This document shows positions 43,134 to 53,406 of a DNA stretch of 64,000 nt, in pieces (positions within the stretch are counted from its first letter, which is position 1; each line of letters begins with the position of its first letter). Made by a program: the position numbers and the translations under genes. The DNA comes from Plenodomus lindquistii (lineage: Eukaryota; Ascomycota; Dothideomycetes; Pleosporales; Leptosphaeriaceae): NCBI GenBank assembly GCA_025504975.1, contig JANUWI010000016.1, positions 1 through 64,000 on the forward strand. Reading direction: 5' to 3'. The notes under the pieces are model-generated. The model was not told where the DNA came from. It did not search any database and was given only the letters and a program-made list of their open reading frames with translations.

Positions 43134-44645
43134 CTAGTCCAAACACATACTCTCATGTACTTTTTCCATATGCTCATAGCACCTCGCCGCCGCTGTCATC
43201 CCATCCTTCGGTCCTTCAAAATCCGCCCGACAAACCCAGCACCAATGCACGCCACAAATGCACTTCATATGAGCGCATCCTAGACCCTTCTGTGTAAGCA
43301 TCTCGCACTTTGGGCACTGCTTGATGCTGGCGTTGTTGCCGTCTGAGTCCTTGAAGTGCCACTCGCCAGTACCAGTGACCGAGGCAATGGTGGGGCCAGC
43401 CTCTGAGAGCCCGACTTGTGCGCAATTGAGACCTGGGTGGGCGCGGGCGTCGCAGTCGGAACATATAGATGGATTGAAGCACACTGGACATGTGCGGAAC
43501 GTATCTTCTTCCGAGGCAAGATAGACGCCGGTGCAGTCGGGTTGGGGACAGTACCGGTATCTCGAGGGGTGGCTACGGATAGAGACTAGCAGGCTGGCTT
43601 TGAGTAGTCCCTCAAATTTCTCAAAAGGGAGATGCAACTGCAGGTCATATAGGGACATGCGTTTTAAACAATCGGTATGCCAGCAGCGGACTGGAAATTG
43701 CTTATTGGACGTCAGATCGGACACTGCGCTGTGGATCTGGATATCAAAACAGTCTGAGCAATAGTTATGTCCACAGGAGAGGTGGATATCAGTGGTCGAT
43801 CTGAGGCATATGGGACAGTCTTGTGGCAGCGGTGTTGATGTTGCTTCTTTTGTCACGTCCATCCACTTGCGACTCAATTCCAGGTCGATCATGTGATTTG
43901 TCCACGACTTAACGGGGTTCCCATATAGGCGTATTTGGTGCTGGCGTGCGTCGACATGTATGACGGAACCGGAGCGGTCGCTAAGATCCCGGATCCATTT
44001 GTGGCCGGGCTTGGTGTCGAAGAAAGGATGCCAAATGGCACAGTTGGAGATGCCAGTACACGGGGCGTGACGGGCTATATGGCCTTGGTACACCGCGCTG
44101 ACTTGGTCCAGGATATCAGAGAGATGCTGTCTATCGACATCATGAATACTGATCGTCTTTGTTGAGCCCTCTAGACTACTACCTGAGCGGTAGTTGAAGG
44201 TCAGCTCGCGGCCTACCCTTGCACCCTCGAGACGCCTCAGCACAGTATTCTTGACAGAGTGATGAATATCTTTGGATGCCTCAATGACGACACTGTACAA
44301 GAACTGACTCACAACTGGCTCGGGCTGAGATTTGATCACCACGGGCTGCATGATCAGCAACGCATCTGATGGGTTTGCGAATCGCATCATCTCTCGAGAG
44401 ATGCGTCTGTTCTTAGTACTGAGCCCAAACCTCCATGACTGCAAGACTGGACCGGGCATCGTAACGTCGCGTAGACCAAATATCCTAGTTATAGGCATAT
44501 GAAAGAGCACACCGTCTCCATATACGCCAAAGGCGACTTCGCTTGTGATTTCCAGCTTGCCGGTGTCAAGTTTGAGATTAGTAAGTACGCATCCTTCTCC
44601 GAAATTGGCCTGCATCCCCGAGATCGATCGTGTTATGTTGGCCAT
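43134..44645 (-). CDS. RBR-type E3 ubiquitin ligase, N terminus uncertain
   Basis: RING-between-RING ubiquitin ligase. From the first in-frame ATG (44645, MANITRSISG) it has 503 residues. RING1 is CPICLRSTTDIHLSCGHNYC onward. The IBR has CPQPDC, CPVCFNPSICSDC and HPGLNC. RING2 reads CPKCEMLTQKGLGCAHMKC, then CGVHWCWVC; the Cys of GCAHMKC is where RBRs carry the catalytic thioester cysteine. The ~280 residues before RING1 include a KH-like segment (DLSDRSGSVIHVDARQHQIRL) like the C-terminal part of DEAH12-type helicase-RBR fusions. The reading frame stays open upstream to about 44777 with no ATG (HAPGPFNDVIPRAKRAF looks conserved). So the gene either has an unseen 5' exon or is a truncated remnant of a helicase-RBR protein. 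Confidence 0.75.
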   Translation of the reverse strand: MANITRSISGMQANFGEGCVLTNLKLDTGKLEITSEVAFGVYGDGVLFHMPITRIFGLRDVTMPGPVLQSWRFGLSTKNRRISREMMRFANPSDALLIMQPVVIKSQPEPVVSQFLYSVVIEASKDIHHSVKNTVLRRLEGARVGRELTFNYRSGSSLEGSTKTISIHDVDRQHLSDILDQVSAVYQGHIARHAPCTGISNCAIWHPFFDTKPGHKWIRDLSDRSGSVIHVDARQHQIRLYGNPVKSWTNHMIDLELSRKWMDVTKEATSTPLPQDCPICLRSTTDIHLSCGHNYCSDCFDIQIHSAVSDLTSNKQFPVRCWHTDCLKRMSLYDLQLHLPFEKFEGLLKASLLVSIRSHPSRYRYCPQPDCTGVYLASEEDTFRTCPVCFNPSICSDCDARAHPGLNCAQVGLSEAGPTIASVTGTGEWHFKDSDGNNASIKQCPKCEMLTQKGLGCAHMKCICGVHWCWVCRADFEGPKDGMTAAARCYEHMEKVHESMCLD

Positions 44646-45213
44646 AGTGTGGCCGTTGAGCAAAGCCTTGTTAGTAAAAGCCCTCTTGGCTCGGGGGATC
44701 ACATCGTTAAATGGCCCAGGTGCATGCAGCGTAAGTATTATTTTGCAACCGAAACATGATGCATTGAATTCGGTAGCGACTAGGGAGGGAATATTAGGCT
44801 AACCAGCTAGGTCGTTGAACTCTCACGAATCACAGCACCCAGTGCATCGCCGGGTCAGTGGTGAACCCTCTTCCCCGTGCGTTTGTGCCACTACAGCGCA
44901 CCTGCGTGGTCTCGATGGAAAGACCTTCATGCGAATCCACTGCTTGGCTGATTTATAAGACGTATTCGGGGCTGCTGATTTGGTTCAATGCATTGCTTAT
45001 CGAGCTTCTGCATTGCACTAATTGCACAAACGATTTCTGGTCCGAAGATGCGCTAAGGCGATTGAAACGTGGTCATATGCGTAACGAGGTTCGTGATTTC
45101 GATTTTGAGCGGTTCAATAGTCCGTATGTCCAAATGTAGGCTCGGCATAGTTTGGGCTTCGTTCCTTCTGCGGACCACACGCTATACGACTCCTGATGGC
45201 CCTTGTTGCAGTA
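44646..45213. other. short intergenic, possible lost 5' part of RBR gene
   Basis: The minus-strand frame of the RBR gene continues open to about 44777 and then meets a stop. A CCCTAG acceptor-like site at about 44780 could mark an exon edge. No helicase motifs are seen upstream. Confidence 0.4.
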
Positions 45214-46713
45214 TCATCTTCGCCGCCCATGTTTCGCGATCAAGCTCCTCGATTCGCCGCATAGCCAAATATGTGGACCTGCCTCACCGTCCTCAAGCCC
45301 ATGCTCATTGATTATGGACTCTATTTGACGCGCTCGGCCACGATTGGCGCTCAGAGTAGTAAGCCTTTCGGCCCAACCATAGAGGAAGATAGATTTGTTC
45401 AATGCACCTAGCTCTGCTGCTACTTTGCCAGCTGCAGCAGGCAGCCCATCAGTAATCCTATCAACATCGATTGACTTGACTTGTATGGGGAGCTGGAACC
45501 CGTCTGGGATGGTATGATCTGAGATTGAAGTCCATTCCGCTATCAGCTCTTCCGAAGAACGTCCCTGACGATCACCCTGAGCAAGAAGGAGATTCGCGCG
45601 GAGCTTTTCGGCATCCGTGGCCAGAGTCTCCACGATGAGGTTCATCTGATCTGCGGCTTCGCGAGTGCAGACCATTGGATGCGAACCGATCGCTGGATAA
45701 AGGCGTGTCGGCAAAAGATGCTCTTCCGCCTCTTCTTGTATTTGCGCTTGGACTTCGCCAGGGTACCAATCAAGTATGGGGCACTTTCCGTGCGAAATAT
45801 CGGAGATCAGAGCGAGAAGTATCGTGCAGTCGATGTTCACTGTGTGAGACATTGCCCGGGATCGGTCGACAAGTAACTGCGGCAGAACAGACTGCAGTGG
45901 GACAGAGGGTGGGATTTCTCTGGCACTTTGTACTGTCGCCCCTGTAGCACGTATCTTGTTAATGATCATGTCGATGGCTTGAGTCTTTCCAGATTCGATG
46001 CGAGTGAGTACGAATCGCACTTTCGGTGGTCGTCCACGGATCGGATTCGCCTTCGCGGCTCGTGCCATTTCGCGAGCGCTTCGAACTACATCAACTTGGT
46101 CCTCGTCGTCCTCGTCGTCATCAACACTCGGTCCAGCATCGGGCACATCGTCATCAGAGTCGGAATCATTCATCCAACCCAGTTTTGCAAGGTCAAACAG
46201 GAGTCGCTTCTCTGAGACTGTAGAGACGCGTATCCACTCCATGCCCTCTTCTGCTACGATATCGACGAGTGCTGCGGTCTTTCCTTTCTGTTGACTGCCT
46301 TTCTTCAAACTCAGTCCCTTCATTGTACTCTTGCCTCCAGGCGCCTTGTGCCGGTCCCAAAAAAAGTATTTGCGGAAACTTTGTAAGCCAGAGGATCGTT
46401 TCGCTGCACTCCAGAGTGCTTCGTAGTAGAGTAGGTTCGATGACACGATGTAGTGTCTGGCCTTCTCTTCGTCCATATTCGTCCCTACGAGCTTCTTGAG
46501 AAACGCCAGTTCATTGCGCATATCATTGCGCAGGTTCCGGTATTCGACTGGATTGTAGACTTTGCCAACTTTCTGCTTCTCCAGCACTGCGGCCACATAG
46601 GCTTCTACTTCGTCATGCAACAGCTTGCCTCTCTCGACCAGGCCTTGGATGGTATTCTGGAGGTCCTCGCTGCCGTCATTTTCCGCGGTATTGGAAGGCG
46701 GTGCCAGCTCCAT
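45214..46713 (-). CDS. DUF1308 (C7orf25/UPF0415-like) protein
   Basis: 499 residues from the ATG opening MELAPPSNTAENDG. The frame remains open about 180 codons further upstream, but that part looks like leader sequence (Cys/Ser-rich, no conservation), so I reject the longer start at 47253. An N-terminal helical region (LQNTIQGLVERGKLLHDEVE, YYEALWSAAKRSSGL) is followed by an acidic spacer (DSDSDDDVPDAG, DDDEDDEDQ). The C-terminal DUF1308 core has VNIDCTILLALISDISHGKC, HPMVCTREAADQMNLIVETL and LYGWAERLTTLSANRGRARQ. The last part resembles PIN-like folds, but function is unknown. It diverges from SRP9 across about 590 bases. Confidence 0.8.
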   Translation of the reverse strand: MELAPPSNTAENDGSEDLQNTIQGLVERGKLLHDEVEAYVAAVLEKQKVGKVYNPVEYRNLRNDMRNELAFLKKLVGTNMDEEKARHYIVSSNLLYYEALWSAAKRSSGLQSFRKYFFWDRHKAPGGKSTMKGLSLKKGSQQKGKTAALVDIVAEEGMEWIRVSTVSEKRLLFDLAKLGWMNDSDSDDDVPDAGPSVDDDEDDEDQVDVVRSAREMARAAKANPIRGRPPKVRFVLTRIESGKTQAIDMIINKIRATGATVQSAREIPPSVPLQSVLPQLLVDRSRAMSHTVNIDCTILLALISDISHGKCPILDWYPGEVQAQIQEEAEEHLLPTRLYPAIGSHPMVCTREAADQMNLIVETLATDAEKLRANLLLAQGDRQGRSSEELIAEWTSISDHTIPDGFQLPIQVKSIDVDRITDGLPAAAGKVAAELGALNKSIFLYGWAERLTTLSANRGRARQIESIINEHGLEDGEAGPHIWLCGESRSLIAKHGRRR

Positions 46714-47300
46714 ATTCCGGAGACCTGATGAAATTGTGTCCGTCGTGCTAGCGAGGGAGAAATCACCCGACCTCAGTTTGTGCTTCTTTGAAAATGTATC
46801 GTTCAGATCAGTGGTTTGTGTGCTGTGAGAGCGGTCGTAGCCAACCACGATGACGATAGGTGCTACCTCCAAATACTGCGAGTGCGTAGAGTCGCTGCAA
46901 CTGCTCAATTCGGCGCTCGAAATGCAAGGTGATGGAAGATATTCAGCGAACTTTGATGTGCAGAATGTGAAGATGCCATGTCTGAAAAAGTGGACGTGAG
47001 TCAACAAGCGCGGCAGAAGTTCCGGTGTCGTTCTCTGTCGTGAGTTGCCGTCGCTGCCTGCTGCACCACAGCTTTCATTGGCGCACAAGAGATCCTCTCT
47101 TGTTTGGACAGCCCTATAGAGGAGATCGATGACGTCGCACACGTTTGGGAAACGATAGAATGTCCCAGTCGTCAATTGGGGCCTGGAGCAGGCCTTGGGC
47201 AAGGGCCGATGTTTCTCCGACCCCGCGAATTGTCGCCCGCGGCTGCCCACCACGTTGACTTAACGACATCGTCTCAAATCAATAATAGGCACATCACACA
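46714..47300. promoter_or_regulatory. shared promoter region, DUF1308/SRP9
   Basis: Divergent promoter and 5' leaders of the DUF1308 and SRP9 genes. It is traversed by an open minus-strand frame that I regard as non-coding leader. No clear element recognised. Confidence 0.45.
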
Positions 47301-47858
47301 ATGCCGTACTTCAGGACCAGCGTGGAATGGTACGAGCAGTCGTCGCTGCTGCTCAAAGCGAGGCCCACATCCGTAAGCCGCGTTTTGTCCTGCGCACGCG
47401 ACTCCCACGCTGATCGCATGCCATAGACACGCATCACTTCCAAATACAGCGTCCTGAAGCCGTCGGCGTCCAAAATCAGGAAGCGCAAAAACTTCGCCGA
47501 AAAGCATCCCCCCAAGGCCACAGACGCAGCACGTGCTGCATCACCTCCGCCGCAATCGCAAAACCCAGAAGAAGTCACGGTCACGTTCACATTGAAAACC
47601 TATGACCCTGAGTCGGGGACATGTCTACAGTATGAGACCAACAAGGGCGCTGAGGTGGGACGTCTGATCGGAAATTTGGGAAGATTAGGAAGGCATATGG
47701 CTGCATTGCCAGAAGTAGTGGAAGATTTGAGCGCAGCCGCGCCTGAAAGAGTATCGACACCGGCGATAGACGAAGGTGGAGATGCGAAGATGGGCGGAGT
47801 ACCTACAGACCCGAAAGCTGGTGCAGGTGGAAAGAAAAAGAAGAAGGGGAAGAAATGA
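47301..47858 (+). CDS. SRP9: signal recognition particle subunit SRP9/SRP21
   Basis: Alu-domain subunit of the signal recognition particle, which pauses translation while secretory ribosomes are targeted to the ER. Exons 47301-47372 and 47427-47858 (54-nt intron, phase 0) give 167 residues. The family start MPYFRTSVEWYEQSSLLLKA is complete. Across the junction it reads TSTRITSKYSV. The core LKTYDPESGTCLQYETNKGA, then EVGRLIGNLGRLGRHMAALP, is the conserved SRP9 fold. The length and the C-terminal extension ending in GKKKKKGKK are typical of the larger fungal SRP9/Srp21. The lysine tail probably contacts RNA. Confidence 0.93.
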
Positions 47859-48937
47859 AAAGAACAAGACTTCAGACGAGAAAACACGTTACGATGACAC
47901 CATGCAACCCCTCAAGCGACATCAGTAAGTCGTCAGCATGGTGCAAGTCGCCAGGTGAGCTGATGGCTACGTGCTGAGCTATTCACATCAAGAAAGCACA
48001 GTCGGTATGGGGCAGCGACTCACAGTGGGGACGAGTGTATGTATTGAAGCGCTACCGAAGAAAAGATACCCATTACAAAGCTCTATCGTATTGCTGCCGT
48101 GAAACTCAATCCCACCATACTTATTTCGGTGCGCTGACAATTACTCCAAGGCTTGGCCGCGTACATCCAAATGATCAATGCTGGTTAAACATCCTCGTCA
48201 TAAATTTCTCAGCACCACCTCTGACGGCTCTCAGCCTGACCCAACTAACTCCAGAGCGTCTAGTGCTTGGTCAAACCGCCTCATTCGCCCCAGTCTTGAC
48301 AACAAGCATCCACTAGACCTTTTCGTCCTCATTCTGAGCTTCCTTCGCAAGGGTATCGCTATTGTACATGCCCCAAGCCTCATGGAAGATGCCCATACCA
48401 GACTTTTCGATACCAGTCTCAGCTCGCGTACCGCGATCGGCGGAGTTCTCAAATGTGGATTTGTGGTGCAATGTGCGCTTATCCCCGGTAGTTAGGTTTT
48501 GGTTGATGATCATAGGCTTGGTCTAGACTGTCGCCTTATTTTCGTCGAGAGTTCTTCTTGAAGCCGGCCTGATCGTTGAGCAATCTCACGTGATACCTCG
48601 CCTTGGCGTCTGCCTCCACCGGGCGCAATGAATAGACGTCCGTCCAAAAATTAGAATCTTTCTTCGCTGGCAATCGTCCGATATTATGTCTCTTCGATAC
48701 TGCAGCACCAATCCTGACCACGAGTCTGAGCTTTATGATTATTTTCCCAGGAATTACCTGCTCATCTGTCCCGCGTTTCAGCACGCACAGCACCTACCAG
48801 GGTATAGATGTCATTACAGCGAATTTTTCCAGCCTAAAGATGAGACTTGGCTCTGGAACACATTTGCAAAGCCGGTTCCAGATACACGGTACAATGAGAC
48901 TGTCCGTCCCCGCCACGGCTCCGTAGCCCTGCAAGAC
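47859..48937. other. intergenic/5' region of F-box-like gene
   Basis: No separate gene recognised. A plus-strand frame is open from 48686 and continues in phase into the F-box-like region at 48938, so the true start of that locus may be 48686 (MSLRYCSTNPDHE). Confidence 0.45.
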
Positions 48938-50044
48938 ATGTCGGCTTTGGAGCGCTTACCAACCGAGCTCATCGATCGAATAATCATCCTTTTACTCAAC
49001 GAGGACCATCCACGTGATTTTATTGCAGTTGGACTCGCCTCACGTCACCTATGGCCAGTTGTACTACGCTATATTGATCAAGATTGCCTCAGCGCTATTG
49101 CATCGAACTGGGCGCGCAAAAAGGTTGGCTTTCATGGAAGGTACTCCTACTTTACTCGTTCACAGACTCAGCACTACAGCCTGGATGGGACACGCAGATT
49201 TGCGACAACAGATCCAACGATGGGGCTGGGTTGATGTTTCGAGTCAACCGGACCGGGAATTGGCGAGAAGCGGTTGCGAAGTACAGCGACATGTGGGGAG
49301 AGCTCCGCAGTGAAGAGATCGAGCAGCTCGCGCAAGACTTGTCCATGGAGTATTTATATCCTCAAGATTAGAGTATGGGTCCTACGCAACCTGAAGAGAA
49401 GAGAGTTGGTTCGTTCTAGTGAGCTTCACGTGCCAGCTTCTGCCATTCCAGAAGGGTGTCCAGATGGCTTGCAGTCACCTGAAGGTATTGCATTGACGCG
49501 CAACAATCTGGATCGTCTCACTCTGGCGCAGGTCTTTCTGGCTCTGACGGCTTCTTCCAACGCTCGTGACATCAAGGAACCGGCCCGCTTGACCTGGTTC
49601 ATGGATGGGCCTTGGGATGGAGGCAGTTTCGATCTGGTTACATTAGACGATCACGACGCGGAAGACGCTCTAGCAACTCGGGAACTCGCCAATAATTCAA
49701 CTACGCCAGGACTTAGGCCATGGCAAAACATCAGTCATCACGTTGCAACTGATCTGGGTAATCTGAGATGGTGTCTCCAGCAAGTGAACGAGCATGTAGA
49801 GTCCAAGCAAACGGGCAAACATCTCTACCAATCAGCCCTGTGGGCCATGATTGCGAAAACTCGGAGGGTGCACCGTCAATGGGCCGACACAATTGAGCCT
49901 GTCATGGATAAAGTCTGGACTGGGCCAAAAAGACTGCAAGATGACATTCTCAAAACATTGGGTGAAGACAAGACGGCGTCGAACATTGAGAAACGCACAG
50001 CATCCAACTCTTCAAAAGATATTCCAAGATCACATATGAAATGA
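48938..50044 (+). pseudogene. F-box-like protein, frame disrupted
   Basis: Begins with an F-box-like motif (MSALERLPTELIDRIIILLL, then GLASRHLWPVVLRYI). The coding sense then continues in two other frames: VNRTGNWREAVAKYSDMWGE, SEEIEQLAQDLSMEYLYPQD (to the stop at 49369-49371), then WVLRNLKRRELVRSSEL from about 49380 to the stop at 50044. The first frame change near 49141-49180 could be a very short intron, but I find no donor/acceptor pair of normal length. The second, at YLYPQD/WVLRNL, spans only a few bases and must be an indel. Many fungal F-box proteins have the same order (F-box, acidic segment, WVLRNL). If translated from 49274 alone the C-terminal part is 256 residues. F-box proteins choose SCF ubiquitin-ligase substrates. 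Confidence 0.55.
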
Positions 50045-50354
50045 GCTTTCGACAATTTCGTGATCGAGAATTGAAGCGCGCATGGAGTATCGAGAAGTTT
50101 CTTTGTGTCGCTTTCACATTCACCTCACACAATGTCACTCATCAGCCCCACTCTTCTTTACTAGCACAATAGCCTTGTAAGGACGCTTTCATTGTTCTAT
50201 TCTTCTGTCTGTGGATACTATAGTACCACACAGATGTATATCGCCGCCGTCGAATATTCCACAAGGGATGTGAGGCGCATATAGCCAACGGCACGTATCT
50301 ACCACTAAACATCCCGACACAATCGCGTGAGATCTTCTGCGCCCACTCATCAAC

Positions 50355-51170
50355 ATGCTACAATTTGTCGATTACATCGATGCCGGCTCCCACTCCGAAT
50401 TAGCATGCCGAACAATGACCCGGCTGCACCGCCTCAACGACGGACCAGTGTCCCGCCGCACACGCTCACAGACCCATACAAAGCCCCCGTCTCCACTCAC
50501 CTCATGCAATCCAACGCCAATAACCACACCCTCCTCCGGCAGGTTCCTTGCCTCACGCGTCACCAAACGCACTCACGCCAGCGCCGCGACCTCGCTCTGC
50601 AAACGCCGCGTCATGCTGCGGAGACGGCTGGACAGGAGCATACGAACGGAAGAAAAAGCGCGACGAAGACTCGGGGCAAGAATGAAATTGAAATTTCTTA
50701 AAATTACGGAGACGGGGGAGCTGTGTGTGGTTCCTCATGCTCGACCGCGGGATGTAAAGACGCATGAAGACATCGCGAGAAGTCGGGCAGGGAGCCTACC
50801 GGGTAGGAGTCTGCTGAGGAAAGTGGAAAAGATCTTAACTGACGATGACTTGGACGAAGAATTCGGGATTCTCCCGGGGGAGGCAAGGGCAGGGGAAAGA
50901 GGAAGTAGCTATGGAGGCGAAGGTTACGAAAGTTGGGACATGGAAACTGTGAAATTAGTGGAGCTGCCTATAGGAGAATTCGATGCAAGAGATCTAGGTG
51001 GTGCTTGGTTGCGCATCAAGGGCGATCAGGGTCTAGGGGACGTGATGATTGCTGCAAGATGGGGTATGGAGGAGGATGCGATGGAGAAGAAGAGAATAGA
51101 GGGCGCGGTGATGGATACAGCAGGTATCGAGGTTGTCAAGGGGGTCTGGAATATGTGTAAAAGGCAATGA
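50355..51170 (+). CDS. hypothetical basic/acidic protein
   Basis: A 271-residue single frame; family not recognised. The N-terminal half is Arg/Ser/Thr/Pro-rich with basic clusters (RRTRSQTHTKPPSP, CKRRVMLRRRLDRS, KARRRLGARMKLKFLK), suggesting nuclear or nucleic-acid contact. The C-terminal half is acidic and ordered-looking (LTDDDLDEEFGILPGEA, WDMETVKLVELPIGEFDARD, AWLRIKGDQGLGDVMIAARW). Other starts are possible, such as the ATG at 50415 (MTRLHRLND). Length and composition change make it likely real, but no motif gives a role. Confidence 0.55.
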   Translation: MLQFVDYIDAGSHSELACRTMTRLHRLNDGPVSRRTRSQTHTKPPSPLTSCNPTPITTPSSGRFLASRVTKRTHASAATSLCKRRVMLRRRLDRSIRTEEKARRRLGARMKLKFLKITETGELCVVPHARPRDVKTHEDIARSRAGSLPGRSLLRKVEKILTDDDLDEEFGILPGEARAGERGSSYGGEGYESWDMETVKLVELPIGEFDARDLGGAWLRIKGDQGLGDVMIAARWGMEEDAMEKKRIEGAVMDTAGIEVVKGVWNMCKRQ

Positions 51171-51659
51171 AGAGAGTTATAGGCACGCCCTCAGCACGTG
51201 ACTTTGATAATGCCTACATCAGGTAAACGCTGAAAGGAGTAAAAAAAACGTGATGCAAAGACTAATATTGACGGCCTAGCGCAATCCGTATTTCCGCCCC
51301 ATTCCAGGGCAATGGGGCAGTCGAACACCAGTACATCGTGGTGACATACACTTTGGTCGAGTATCATGGGTATCTTAGCATATCATGACCATAATCGCTT
51401 TGACGCCGGCAACATGCTGAGCCCTGCTAGAAGCCTGAAATACCATATGAAGGATCTATCAAGAACGAAAAGAACACGATAGTATTTCCTTGGACTTCCA
51501 CAAAATGGCACGACACATAGGCGTCGAAGAAACGTTCAAGCGAGCGACACAAACACGGGTGTTGCATGACCGTCAACCACCTCTTGAGAGCTGAAGCATT
51601 TGAAATGGGCAGAGCCAAGGAAAGGCACTGTATGCTATGCAATCTTTCACTATACAGTA

Positions 51660-53406
51660 TCATGCTCCTGCAGGAGAATCCCCAAGAGCGCCGCCAACAT
51701 AGACGACCAACACGGCTGCATACCTGTAAAAGAGTGTTAGCATTATCTTCAGATGTTTTGCTTGGTTCACATACGCTGCAGTTGCTCCAAAGACTTCCCC
51801 TCTCGTTGTTGTGGTCGTGAACAGTAAGACACCTGCAAATGCTGTCGTGAGCGCACAAATCAGACCCAGTCTACTAGCCTTAGTTTCTAGCTGATCAAGG
51901 CCAATGATTGCGCCGACAAGAAGTCCAACCCCAAGTAAAGCGCCGACGAGCGAGACCATGTTTGCGATCCTAGACTCTGAGTAGAAGTATGCTCCGTTCA
52001 AGTCCTGCATCGGGCCCTCACCACGAATCTTGAATACCTTGTCGCAGACGGTTGTTACTAACCGTGACAGATAGTCTCTTCGTGACGGGGGGCCCACTGC
52101 CACGAAGTCACCGACATGATTCCTTAGGCTGTATGTTCCTATCGCAACATCCTGCAACGGCAAGTTGTGCGCTCTGATTTGTTCCCGAGGTCCACCGCGA
52201 AACCAATGCCGCAAAGCAGCGAGTCCGCGAGTTGTAGGGGCCGCAAAGCTGTTCATTTGGAGGTTCATGCTAGGAATGCTCCCTATATAATATCAGTATC
52301 TTATCCAGGATGACGAATGACAAGGTCTAACTTACTGTACGCGGCAAGATGAGTCTCGAGTCGCTTGAGAGCATTGAACCTCGCTATGTCTTCTTGTAGC
52401 AGACTGTTCGCCATTCGTGCACTGTCTTTGAAAGCCGCACGTCGATTCAATCCACATTCTTTCAATGAGGCTACAAGATGGGTTTTGGCCTGAGGACTCA
52501 GTTCCCAATGGGCTGAAGTTTTATTCTGTATTCCGAGGCACCTTTTGAGATGTAGTGCAGTCGTGTTATGCTCAAGATAGGACCTTCGGGGGTGTTATTG
52601 TGCCCATTGTTATTGGACAACTGCGACTTGTGAGCGACCTGGGTCCTGGATTTATTCATATATGGATTGAGGCCCGAAAGAATGGCCACCGCGCTTGGAA
52701 CGTCCAGAGACTCTTTTCGATCGACGGCATCATACCAAATTATCAGACGTAGTGTGGCTGCTTTACACCTGGATAGCGTCGTGCCGCCGTTCACAGGCCA
52801 GTTTGCAACTCTCTCCTTGAACTTTTCACCGATGAAGTACCGGGGCTGGAAAGGACCTCCACCTCGGATGTCCTCTCCTATGAACGCCCAACTTGCTGCC
52901 GCAGAGTACCTCTTGGGTTCTGAAGCCTCGTGCTTCATTATAAAGGGCATGTCCTCCTGATCGCTGCTTGAAAAAAACACCGAAATGGAGTATGCTTCCG
53001 AATCCTTCTTGACTTTTCTTTGCCAGGGCCCTCGAAGCACAATATACGGGGTGAGTACATCGTCATAGAGTTTGAACACAACCTCCACCATCCTCCGGGA
53101 ATCGACCGCCGTAATTCTATCGTCATATTTTGGTGCGGCTACTGACAATGTATCGAAAAGCTCGTCGATGTTGTCCGACGGCACCGGGGAAGCTCGATTT
53201 GATTTTCGATATTCCTCAACGTCCGTACCCTTTAGACCAAAATATCTCTGAGCTTCTCCAGCTAAGTTGATAAGTGCGTTGTCTAGTGCATCCATCTCAT
53301 CAATCTCTCTCTCGATGGCGAGGAGCTGCGACTGTCGGTGTAGTGTAGACAGGTACGCCATGCGATCAAACTTCCTGAAAATTGACAAATTACCACCGCA
53401 AGCCAT
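51660..53406 (-). CDS. DUF6594-like membrane protein
   Basis: Fungal membrane protein with the DUF6594 layout: an N-terminal helical region (IFRKFDRMAYLSTLHRQSQL, IEREIDEMDALDNALINLA) and a C-terminal membrane bundle (MVSLVGALLGVGLLVGAIIG, LGLICALTTAFAGVLLFT) ending GEVFGATAAYAAVLVVYVGG. Two introns are clear on the minus strand, 52335-52283 and 51774-51724. A third must lie near 52500-52540, joining HYISK to LSPQAKTHLVASLKECG; its exact edges are unclear because the only tidy pair gives 29 nt. The conserved opening KYAEGYPCVAGF lies upstream of the ATG used, in frame but without its own ATG, so a 5' exon is probably missing or lost. Members are often near heterokaryon-incompatibility or accessory genes; function unknown. 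Confidence 0.7.

Noticed and set aside
45214..47253. 679-residue open frame as the full DUF1308 protein
   Set aside because: The first 180 codons lack family conservation and cover the divergent promoter with SRP9; the ATG at 46713 gives a normal protein.
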